A stretch of 64,000 bases of DNA, taken from the NCBI GenBank assembly GCA_958496175.1, contig OY292274.1, forward strand, positions 3,472,001 to 3,536,000. The letters are read 5' to 3'. This DNA comes from Sisyra terminalis (lineage: Eukaryota; Arthropoda; Insecta; Neuroptera; Sisyridae). Shown in pieces: positions 40,801-52,800 of the stretch. The notes below the pieces were generated by a model. It was given only the letters and a program-made list of their open reading frames with translations. It made no database searches and was not told the DNA's origin. Numbering within the stretch: the stretch's first letter is position 1; each line of letters opens with the position of its first letter. A program made the translations under genes and the position numbers.

Positions 40801-43800
40801 ATGTTATTTAAACGGTAAAAGTAACATGATTCCGGCACGGTTTAATCAATAAATTAAGAGCTTAATTGTATTGGATATTTTTTTTTATATCTTAAACTAA
40901 AAATTCAGGGGGCGATCGCTGTAAAAAAATCAATTTGGGAAATAACGGACACCCTATTGTTCATTGTCATCAGATTCAATATTAGCTATGTAACCAACTC
41001 TACCATCTTTCCATTGTTCAGTTAAAAAATGCATTATATTTTCATTGACCATTAGTGCCGCATTCTTAAGCCAATAGATTTAGCGAAAAATCATAAGAGC
41101 TCTTTTTTGTAGAGCGTTAAATTTACAATAAACATAAAGGGATTAGTTACTTTCGATTTATTTATTGCTGAGTTATGGAATTCTTAAGAAAAAATTAAAA
41201 TTTTCTCACGTTATTTGCATGAAAAACTTAAGTTGGAAAGCGGACTATCTTAAACTTAATATTCAGAGCTCTTTTCAGGGATTTTTTTTATCAATTTGGA
41301 AGCATTTGAGCCCCTGGGAGCAAAGAAATTCAAAAACACCCCTATTAAGGATCACTCTAAGGGGTAACCTCTCCTTGGTCCATGAATACAAGTGCCTAAC
41401 GACATGTAATGAGAGGAACTTAAACTTTTATATTTTAAATAAAATCATCAACTAAAGACAATTTTCCAACCGGATACCCATATTAGTAGGCATCAGCTGC
41501 ACCCAATAATCTTTAACTTTAGTGATCTTCCAAATGCCAATTTTCCAACAAGTCAATCACATGAAAAATAGACTATGCAAAATAATGCTAGAAAAAAAAC
41601 AGACAATATTCACGCATAGTTTAAGACAATAAAAAGCATTGATTGGAATTCTTTTTCTTCGAATACCACATCGAATATTATTATGAATGATCAATTGTGC
41701 AAAAATACGACTGTATTTTTTCGCTCCAATCGCTTCTGATAAGCAATTATTCAAGTATAATTACCCCTATTTAACACGGTAAATGAAACGTTTTGCGTAT
41801 TAATTAAAATTTGCTTTCAAATACAGTGGCTGAACCTTGAATGAAGACCCTATTACCTACGTTATTTAAAACCGAAACTGATTTACTGCACTAATTGTCA
41901 ATGTTAAATTAAAAGGTTTTTTTTTGGAATAATATCAGTGAAATTCATTTGCATTTCAAACCCAGTGATGAATATAATTAGTGTTGATTACTGTTACTTT
42001 GTGTTTTATTTTAGGAGTCACGTGAACAAAGACGTTACGTGAGGCTATTTTAAAGAATTCACGTGAAACTATTGAATACAATAATATTCCTGTAAAGTTA
42101 AAATTATTTTCGATATTCGCTGTCAATTTCAATTATAAGTGCCTACTTCTTTGATTTTAATTGATTTCTCTTCAATTTATTTATCACAAATGAAACGACT
42201 TTTGTGACAAACCATTGACAGAACAATTTCAATGGGTTTCAACTTTAAATAGAAATATAGAAAATCGTCAAGTATTTTTCTTTACATAAAGGGTCTAGCA
42301 GGATCCACATAGCGAGTTGGCCCCCAAATAGGAACCTATGTCGAAACTTATGTTGAAATATCGGCTTGATATACAAACACATTTTATATACTTTTCACGA
42401 CCAAATTCCTCTTTGACCTTGAGGTATGGGCAAAAATGTCCCCCCGCATGGCTATTTTTCAAAGTTATATATCTCAAAAACTAATTAAGCTAGAAAAGTG
42501 AAACTAACGCGAGGCTTTAGATTATTTTACAGAGTATATCAGATATTTTTTTTAAATTTTTAGAAAAAAAAAGTCCAAGAATGAAATGAAATATTTTTTT
42601 TATGTATTCTCTGAAAATGACAATCACGAAAAAAAAATATTTTATGCTTCTACATGAGCACTATATCGCATAAAAATTTCGTGAAAGAATAGTTAGTGCA
42701 ACACTTTGAAAAGGTTGGGGTGATAGCACACACAATTTTTTTTTTAAATGGTCGAGCAACCATTTAATTTAATTTTGGATCACTTTATTTGGACTGATCC
42801 TAATGTTCTTTCTGTTATTTTATTCATATGTTATATTTTAATAACTCTAATAATTTTATTTGCTTTTAAGTATGTACTGTTATGGAATCTTCACAGTCCG
42901 TGCCCCTCCCCCCTCCTAAATCCGCCCTTGGTCGGAAAGTTTGGAATAAAGATTATTTGTTTTATGTTTATGTTGAAGAGATGGATAGCTTTGTTGGATA
43001 CCTTGTTGAATATTATTCGTATAACTTTGAACGGCAACTTCTACATTAGACGAAGTCTTAAGAGGGACATTTAAGTTTTAATTTTAAAATTGAAAAAATG
43101 CTGAGGGTTAGTAATACCGGAGAATGGTCTGAGGATAATTCTGGTAGGCATTCTGTTGTAAAATTTACATTACCAACTCCAGAGGCATACAAAGAAATCG
43201 ACCACATCTGGTGTTCTATTGACATCAGTAGGCCAGTACCTACGTTGGTTCATTTGGAAGGAAGATTGCATATCTTTTATTAATTATAATATCATTTAAT
43301 AAGCGACTGCCCCAGCGTGGGTGTTTTGCATTATAATCTCCACCCGCAAAATCGTAAATTAAGAATAGTATTCAACATACAAATAACATGAGGGAGTAAT
43401 TAATACGATTAATATTATAATGGTAAAATCGACGATTATAATTTTGAAAATAATAATCTGAATTCATTTCATTTTATAACTATCGACAAATTTAAAAACA
43501 ATTGAAAAGTTATCCAATTTTTTATTGTAGAATAATTGTTGAAAAAAAAAAAACACCATTTCACAATTTTATAACAGTAAACGAAATTTATAATTAAGTG
43601 CCATTAACTGAAGCAGGTAATCAAATGTGACGGAAAACAAACAATAAAAACATTACGAGATTTATTTATTTTATTTTTAAAGTAACAAGGGATTCGATAA
43701 AATGGTTATTTGGAAAAAAATAAATACATTTATCACAGTTGAATAATGTTTTATTCAAAGACATCACACAATTGACTGAATTTTCCATTTGATTAACGTA

Positions 43801-46800
43801 GATAGAATTTGGTGATCGAACAGCGGATGCCCCCACTATACTTAAAGTATTCTGTGTAACACATTTTCATAGTGGCGATGGAAATGGGGATGAATCGTAA
43901 GGTTATTACGAGGTGAGGTTTGAAATTAATTTAACAACACACGAACTGCAGTCATCCGAAATTGAGGCCAAAAGTAATAGTAAAAATATCTGTTATAATA
44001 GGAAAATCTAGGTTCATGTTTTAGAAACAAGTTAAAAATATAACATGGTTTTATTATTTCAAAATGAACCGTAATTTCATTGAGAAGTCATTCAATGCTA
44101 TATTTTTTTAAAAGAAAGTTAACAAACCTAGTATTATATAGATACCTATACGATGACATTTGATTTTTCATAGTACTACATTACATACTTTTTTAATTTA
44201 TTAAATAACTAAAGCAAATCAATATTTTTTTAATTTTATTACAATTTTATTTCTTTTACCTTAGATATTATTTCAAAGGATATAATAACTGCTATATTAC
44301 AACATTTCAGCATAAGAGAAAAGCTTCTCTTTTTTTAAAAATTTTCTTATTGAAATTATCAGGAGGCATTAAAAGTCAAACCCAGAATTTAAAAATAAAT
44401 ACTATAAATTTTATTACTCACTATATTCTTAATAATAATGATTTTTAATAATCTATAATTGAGGTTCATTAAAAATTCACCTGCTTAGATAATATTCAAG
44501 ATTGTATTTATAAATTTTTGTTACAGTAATAAAGCCACGAAAGGCGACGAAACGACCCTATACCGATTAGCCAACAAAATTTTAAAGTGTGAATTTTCCG
44601 ATTTTTTTTTTTCACCCTATACAGAGGTGACGAAACGTTGTACGAAAATCAAATGAAAACCCTTTAAAAATAAATTTTATAATTTTTGTAGTACAAAAAA
44701 CCATATGAAAATAACAAGATTAACTAAAAATGGACATTAACCGAGTGAATTTATTATTAAGTTTCTCCAAGAAAAAAACAACATTTTCCCCCTAAATTCC
44801 AGTAAAATCGCTCAAAAATTTTCTGTGTTTCAGTACTTTTTGGAATGCGAAAGAGAATGTGTCCGAAAATTGGAGGATGGGGAGAGGAGCCACTCGCTGT
44901 TTTTGGGGGTGAAATCAAGGAATGCACGACCGATAGACAGTGCTGGCCTCTGCAAATTTGCTGTGCCGATCCACCCTTAACGGGAAACAACGCTAACCTC
45001 GGTAAATATGCAATAAAAGTCCTTGACCTAATTAAAATATTTAATTTACCCCCTCATAAACCCAATTTGTTTAAAAAAAATCTAAAAAGAAAAAAAATCA
45101 TTAAGTTGATTTTACTTGGTATTACACTTGGTATAATATCTTTGTTCTGTTTCATCTTAGTTTTCAACCACAAACGCAAACTTATCGATTTTCGTACAAA
45201 AAACGACTAAAGCTTTGTAATATATTGTTACTATAATTACATACAGAGTAATGCGTATCAATAATGATTTAATACGTGTTACGTCTTTGATGAATATTTC
45301 GAATTTTTATGAAAATATCTTTTAAATACCCTAAATAATGTTTTGTATATAGAATTAGATAGACAAAGAAATTGTTTTTAAATCATTAAAAAGAAAATAA
45401 TTAATAGTATAATAAGGTAAGAAGTTTTAGTATCTAAAACCACAGCTTTTCCTTGAAAGAAATTGAGTATTAACAACGACAAAATGCATAGGTAGAAAAT
45501 AAAAAAAAATACAATTTCACATAACAAACAATTTAAGAGAGAGCAAAATATTCCCATTATAATTTTGATGTTTTGAGAAGGTGTTTATCGCATGGAAAAT
45601 ATTCCAATAATTGCTTTCAAATTGAACGCCTATCCTATTTCAAATGTTCAAGTATAAAGCATCGGGTACAAATCCCTCATTAGGAATACGGAGCGACGCT
45701 TTTTAAAGAGCTTTTAAGCTCAATTTTGAATTCCATGTGAAACTGAATCGCAATTGATACAAAACATCACTAAGTACCATAGAAAATTTTCGATACGTTG
45801 ACAAAAGCAAACGTTTAAAAGACACATAATAGCATTTTTGTTTGTTGTTATCTCAATTTAAATCGGAAAATTCAACCACCTGAAAATAAAAACATAGCGA
45901 GACATTTATTTGTCTTAAGGCGGTAAAAGGTAATAAATAGTTTTTAGAGAAAATAATTTAAACTTTTTGTACAAAACAAAAATTACTGATGAAAATCAAA
46001 ATAAGATTTTTTCGCTGACTTTGAACAGTTATACTGTGTATACAATATATAAGATATATTGCAGTCCAATTTATGTAGTATAATTTTATATAATAATATA
46101 TAAAAATCATACCACAAACATAAATTTGAACAGAAGTTCAAGCAAAAATATTCATGACGTATTGCCCAGATACGTATTTTTTAAAGCAGTTACGGAGTGA
46201 TCCAAACTACTTGATGACCACTGATGAAGATTGCTTGGCAATCGAAATACGTATCTGGGTAATACGTCACGAATATTTTTGTTTGAACTTCTGTTCAAAT
46301 TTATGTTTGTGGTATGATTTTTATATATTATTATATTAAATTATCAAATTAACTGGTTGGTGGGAAAAAGCTCAGCTCTTGACTTATCTTCCAAAGTATT
46401 GATCTACAAGCAAGTTTTGAGACCAACATGGGCTTATGGAGCACAACTATGGGGGACTGCAAAACTCAGTAATGTAAGGATTATCGAGAGGTGCCAGGCG
46501 CGGATTCTGAGATCTTTTCTGGGAGTGGGAAGATACGTTAAAAATGAAGTAATCCTAAGAGACCTGAATATCGAAACTGTGATAAATTATATTAAGAAAT
46601 TAAAAAATAAATATGTGGAACGAGTGGGACTACACCCGAACGATCTAGCCGTTCAAGCTATTAAACAACCCGCGTTAAAGAGACTAAAAATAAATGATTT
46701 TAATTCAATTTAATATTTTATGAATGTGTATATGTTCTACTAACGTACTTTTTATGATTTAATTTATTTTGATTTTAATTTTTATGTAAATTTAAATATT

Positions 46801-49800
46801 TAGTTCCTATTCTCTGGTTGACATTGGTCAACTAGATATTATCTTTAGATTAATGTAAGAGTTGTAATATTTTAGGCTAGGAACCATTTGGGTTCAATTC
46901 CTATAATAAAACAAAGTTAAAAAAAATAAAAAAAAATATTAAATTATACTACATAAATTTGATTGCAATATATCTTATATATTGTATACACAGTACTGAT
47001 GAAAATTTTTGGTTCATAGAAAACTTATAATATTGTAATATTATGAGAACATCTGCGTGATAGACTGTAGTATGTAATATTAACAAATACTCAAAATCGA
47101 AAGTAAAAATTCAATAAACACCCAAAAAATGATCACTTTCTTTGAAATTCAATTTTCCAAACGGAAAAATTGAAATTCATCACTTGGGATATTAATATTG
47201 CGTTCATTTAATTTAAAATTCTTAAAGAGGAACGTTTTTGTGGTTGAAATTCATTTCAAGTAGGTTAAAAACAAACAGCATTAAATAAAATAGAATGGAA
47301 TGTCTTATGTCACAACAACAAAGATGCGTTATAAATGCAAAACACTGCTGGGAGTTGAACTAAAAGTTTATTTTCAAATCTAATTTGAAAGCGGATATTA
47401 TTCGAAGAACTGTTTTCTACGTTTTCTTTGCAATATACTAAAAGTAAATACTTGAAATGATATTCAAATATTGAAAATTTCCAACTTGGAAATACGAAAA
47501 TGTAAGCCGGTTTTTTTTATAAAACTAATTTTATACAATCATGTTATCCAAACTGTACTCCAAACTGTACTCCAAACTACAAATTGTACTCCAAACTGTT
47601 TTTTTTTTATTTTAATTTCCAGTTAAATAAAATTCATACGCTTAACAAATAATATATAATACATTTGAAAGTTTGTACAAAAGTTTTTTTGTAGAATGTA
47701 TGGAAGTTCTTTGTAATAGTTTAAAGAGATTTCCTAAAGGATTAAAATTCCTATGGAAATTCATTATATGTACTTGAAGTAGAAAGTAAAGTGTTGTAAA
47801 TTAACGTCTTCAATTGGCTTATAAAAGTTTAAGAAATTTAATATATATGTTACCGGTAAAGTTAAATTGACGAGTAAACCTAGGTTTACTCGGGTAAACT
47901 ACGGAATACTCAAGAAACGTGGATAAAGTACGAAATATAACTAAAATTGGATATGTTTCGCGCTTTACCCGGGTAAACCGCGTTCCACCCATTTTCACTT
48001 GGTTAAAGTTAAATGTAACAAATAGAACAAGGTCAGAAATGTTTGAAAAATTTATTTCTGAAAAGTCAATCTACCAATAAAAGTGAAAACATAAACACTA
48101 TGTTCTATCAAAGTAAAGAATACTATAATTCATTTGTTGTGGTAAAATGGGCCAATTCAAAGTTCGGCACTTTTCGGGTTACTCACGAAGAATTTGGTGA
48201 AAGTAAGGGAATTTGGGAACCCCCCCTCCATAACCACATCGCAAAAAGAGAAAAGCACAACTTATAAATTGAGATCAATTCGTGATTATTTTATGAATCG
48301 TCACAAAGCAGTTACGGAGTGATCCAAACTACTTGATGACCACTGAGGAAGGTTGCTTGGCAATCGAAATACGTATCTGGGCAATACGTCCACAAATATT
48401 TTTGTTTGGACTTCTGCTCAAATTTATGCTTATGGTATAATTTTATTTATTGTTATATTAAATTATACTATATAAATTGGACCGCAATATATTGTATACA
48501 CAGTATGCCAATAAGGTTCTTAGAAACCTCCCCAACCCTTTTCGATTTTAATGCACGTATTTGAACAAATTTTGTTAAGTGATTCTGATATACCATGATG
48601 AATTTGTATTCTCTATCTGCATGGGATTGCATATCAATCAGGTCCACTTAACAACGGCTGTTCATCTCCGAAAACACCATTGGTTTAACCACAAGTCCTT
48701 TCTTGGCAGATTTCAGTTCCTTTTGGAAACCTTCACACAAACGGAAATATAATTTGATAACTTTAATAATTTCTACACCCAACTTTAACCAAGTGAAAAT
48801 GGATGGAACGCGGTTTACCCGGTTAAAGCGCGAAATATGTCAAATTTCAGTTATAATTCGTTCTTTACCCATGTTTCTTGAGCATTCCGCAGTTTACTCG
48901 GGTAAACCTAGGTTTACTCGTCAATCTAACTTTACCCGTAACATATATACCTGAACAATAACAAAATATTTTTTAAATATCTATCTAAATATTTTTTAGC
49001 AAAAACTATATTATAGTAGTCTGGGTAGCATAATTGTTATAATTTATTAGTTAATTTCAATTAACCAATATTATTCATTAAACAGGAGTGAAGAGTTATT
49101 GCCGAGCACCTGTTCCAAAATTCGATTCATTTCCTTATCCACCAATAATTCGAGAACGTAAGTACACTCATCTAAGTTTAAGCATGTTATTATCCTAAAA
49201 TTAAACTAATTATTCTATACTCTTATTACACCGTCTTTTCTCTAATGTGTATGATTCAGGGATTTTTAAGCACTTTAATAATTTATTATTAATTGGAATG
49301 TAAGTCGATATTTTATTATACTATAAACTCTTACTAGATACTTTTTATCTGCTTTAAAACAATATCCCAAATAGTATGAAAAGCTTTCAAGCATTTTACG
49401 TATTCTCCAAATGTTTGTATCAGAACACATATCGCTGATATTTGAAAAATATCAAAAACAACCAATAAGTTATGCAAAGTGAATAAAAACAGTTATGTGT
49501 TTGGTTTAAAAACTCATTAAAGTAACATAGTATGCAGGGTAGAAGATAAATAGATCTTTTCTGTAATAAGTATCACATTTAAAGGGCGCCAAATGATTCA
49601 TACAAGATAATAAACACTGTAAATGAACAAAAAAACTTTTGGGAAGTGGGGAACCAAAAGTATTCCAGTTTCAATTTGATGTCTTTCAAAAAAATTGCAT
49701 GGGAATAAAAAATATTTTATACAAACTCAAAGATTTTAAAGAATATGATACAAAAGTGTTTTGAACACATTTTTGTATTCATATTATTACATATACTACG

Positions 49801-52800
49801 AAACAACAACCAGGTAATTATTTTCCTCGAAAAAAATTTCATTCTTCATCGTTATATCTAAACATATAAATATTTATCTTTTCATGGAAGTATTTATGCA
49901 ACACAGATATGAAGAAGCTTCAAGGAATATATCAACCGAATGATATGAGATTTTTAAAATCGAGATAAATGAGAATTTTACTATTAGTTTATATGACAAG
50001 AAATAAATAATTCTATTAAAAAACGGAGCATTTAATAAGTTACATGATTTCATTTTCATATTGCATATAACAGAATATTGTCATTTTTAAAGTTGTTTTG
50101 CAAGTTTATTCTGTACAATTCATACGTATTTACAGTACAAGTGTGAATTTGTTGATTAATAAAAAAATTACACCTTTAATCAAAGATGTGTTATTTATAG
50201 GCGTTATGGAAGTGAAAGTAAATAATTTAAAAAAAAAAATAATCTCCTTTAAATTATAAGTATTCATATTTACTGTAACAATTTATAATAGTTGAAGTAG
50301 AAATGTACGATGAACGCGATGGATTATTAATATAAATTAAATTTTACATTTCAATGGTCTCTGGATATGTACTTTCTTGTTTCTTGATAACTTATATTTT
50401 TATAATGTATCTTACGGATTATTAATATGGAAAAAAAAAAATACCTTACGGACACAACAAACTAAAATAATATTTGTAATACATAAATACTAATTTTGTT
50501 TTTATTTATAAGATATAATTATTGTAGTTTTGCTACCCGCTACTTTACTTTTAGAAAATTTAATTTTTTTAATATTATGTAGGTAGATGATAAAATTCAG
50601 ATCTCAGCTTTTATTTTTTTAAAATAAGAAGACAATTCAGGATGTTTAAGATCGGTTTTTTTATTTAATATTTTTATTATTCAATTAGCTACGTTTCGTT
50701 ACGTATCGTAGCTTCATCAGGCTTCTTGATTCACAAATATAAAATATTTTCAATTTAAATTCAATAAATAAAAAAATATAAATTATATATAAATAATAAA
50801 TTTTACTAAAGAAGGTTTCATTCCAATCAAAATATCTAAAAATATAAGATAATACGAAAAAAAATATTCGATAAAAGTTTGATAAAAAAGATTAAAAATC
50901 ATTAAACCATCTCATGAACACAAATGAATTTAGATAGAATGAAATTTTTCGTGTTAAAATTTTTGAATTTAACGTTATCATTCTCAATATGTTATATCCG
51001 GTCATCAATCCTCGACCATCCTGTTTAGTTAGATAAACCGCAAAGCCCCAAGTCCATTACAAACTATTAGATATCGAACATTTATATACTACGATTGAAT
51101 TAAATTCGAAATCAAATGAACTACCTTTAACCAAGAGACTCTATAGACTCGATATTCATAATTAATATTGGGGTTCTCTATCTACATAACAACCGCAAAT
51201 CTAAATACCAATTACCATATCGATACGCTAAAGGTTAAAGATTAAAAATAGAAAATGCAAAACAATTTCATAGAATTTGAAACCATTTATAGTTCAATAA
51301 ATGTTTCAATTATTGCGGACAAAATTTTTACTATAAATGCATTTTGTGGAAAAATAAAATAAAAGTATTTAATTATAAACTCAATTTTTTTTTTTTTTTT
51401 GTGGACTTTTGTGTATTTTGCACCAGTTCAGCGGTGTGTCGCTATATCATGGTGGTGAGGTCGGGCAATTGGTCTTTAGCGGCGTTTCAGTAGCTGGAGG
51501 AGTCGAACTTCATTCCTCTGTCTTTTGTATTTTTTATTTGTTGTTTGGTTCTTGCTCTTGTGGTCAAACATCTACTACTTCTTGGAGCTCTTGTGGGAGT
51601 TTCCGCTTCAGCCTTCTATGATTTATGGTTTCTCCCAAGCCTAGTTCTACCGCACTAGGACAATTTTCTAGGCCGTTAAGGAAGTTCCTTGTGAGTGCAG
51701 TTAGAAAGTCTTTTAAGTATGGAACGCTCATTTCATGATGAATTTGGTTGTTTCTCACATACCATGGAGCTTTGGTGATAATCCTCAAGACTCTATTTTG
51801 GAACACCTGTAGCTCATTATGATTTTTCTTTGAGGATGGAAGCCTGACTGCGCAGGAGTATGTGAGAAGTGGTCTAATGACTGATTTGTATATCATAAGT
51901 GAGCATTCCATACTTAGACGAGACCTTCTGTTGATAAGTGGGTATAGTTGGATGAGTCGAGTGTTGGCTTCTCTAATTTTATTTGAGATATGGTTTTGCC
52001 AGGTTAATTTAGAGTCCAGAAGTATACCCAGATATTTAACAGGCGTTTTTTTCTCACACCACGGAATTTCCATGTGATCCAACACGATGGGCTCCAATTG
52101 GTTGGAGAAACGTCTTAGAGAGAAAATTTTTGCGACACTTTTAGATGGATTTATGAGAATTTTCCATCTACTGAACCAGGAAGATAGGTGGTTGATAGAC
52201 TGCTGGGTTTTCTGAACGGCCCTTTGAAGATCTTTGTCCAGGTTGAAGATGGCGATGTCATCCGCGTACATTGAGGTTATACAGTGGTCTAGTGACGGAA
52301 CGTCCGCAACGTACAGATTGAAAAGGATTGAACCCAATACTGATCCCTGAGGTACCCCCGAGTGGATATGTTTTTCCTCTGATAACTGATCGTCCATTTT
52401 GATTTGGAAGCATCGGTTGCTCAGAAATGAAGAAATTATGTTGTATAGATACTCTGGAGTATGATACTTCTGAAGCTTTGTGAGTAGCCCTTGATGCCAA
52501 ACTCGATCGAACGCTTGCGTCGCATCCAAGAACAAACCCACTGAGTATTTTTTTTCTTCAAAGCCCCTTTCGATTATTTCTACTAACCTTAAGATTTGTT
52601 GCGAAGTGGAATGGTGAGGCCTAAATCCAAATTGCGTGTTGGGTAGAATTTGGTTGAGTTCTATCCAAGTGTGAAGCCGTTGCTTGATGATTCTTTCGAA
52701 TAACTTCGACAGTGTGCTGAGCAGGCTGATCGGCCGATAGCTTGTGATTTTATTTTTGAGTTTTTATGGACAACAACTATGTGAGCTTTTTTCCAGATGG

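Larger units (their letters stand above)
45997..46993. mobile_element. Hairpin insertion with hammerhead-like core, interrupted by a LINE
   Basis: The arms 46031-46177 and 46238-46344 plus 46948-46998 are inverted copies (ATACTGTGTATACAATATAT..., TGACGTATTGCCCAGATACG). The loop at 46178-46237 holds CTGATGA-AGATTG-CTTGG-CAATC-GAAA, a near-perfect match to the CUGAUGA / stem II / GAAA order of a hammerhead ribozyme core. TACTGATGAAAAT at 45984-45996 and 46994-47006 may be a 13-bp target duplication. A partial copy without the inverted arm is at 48300-48505. Confidence 0.55.

Noticed and set aside
43098..43283. Plus-strand frame with normal-looking composition
   Set aside because: It is antisense to a jockey endonuclease fragment whose SDHSPVLL motif is on the minus strand.
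44757..44990. 77-codon minus-strand open frame
   Set aside because: It is antisense to exon 3 of the WAP-like gene, which has good splice sites and conserved cysteines.
46180..46270. Calling a definite hammerhead ribozyme
   Set aside because: CTGATGA, stem II and GAAA are present but I cannot fold a convincing stem I, so it is only reported as hammerhead-like.
51409..52077. Plus-strand frames across the LINE
   Set aside because: Antisense shadows of the reverse transcriptase coding strand.
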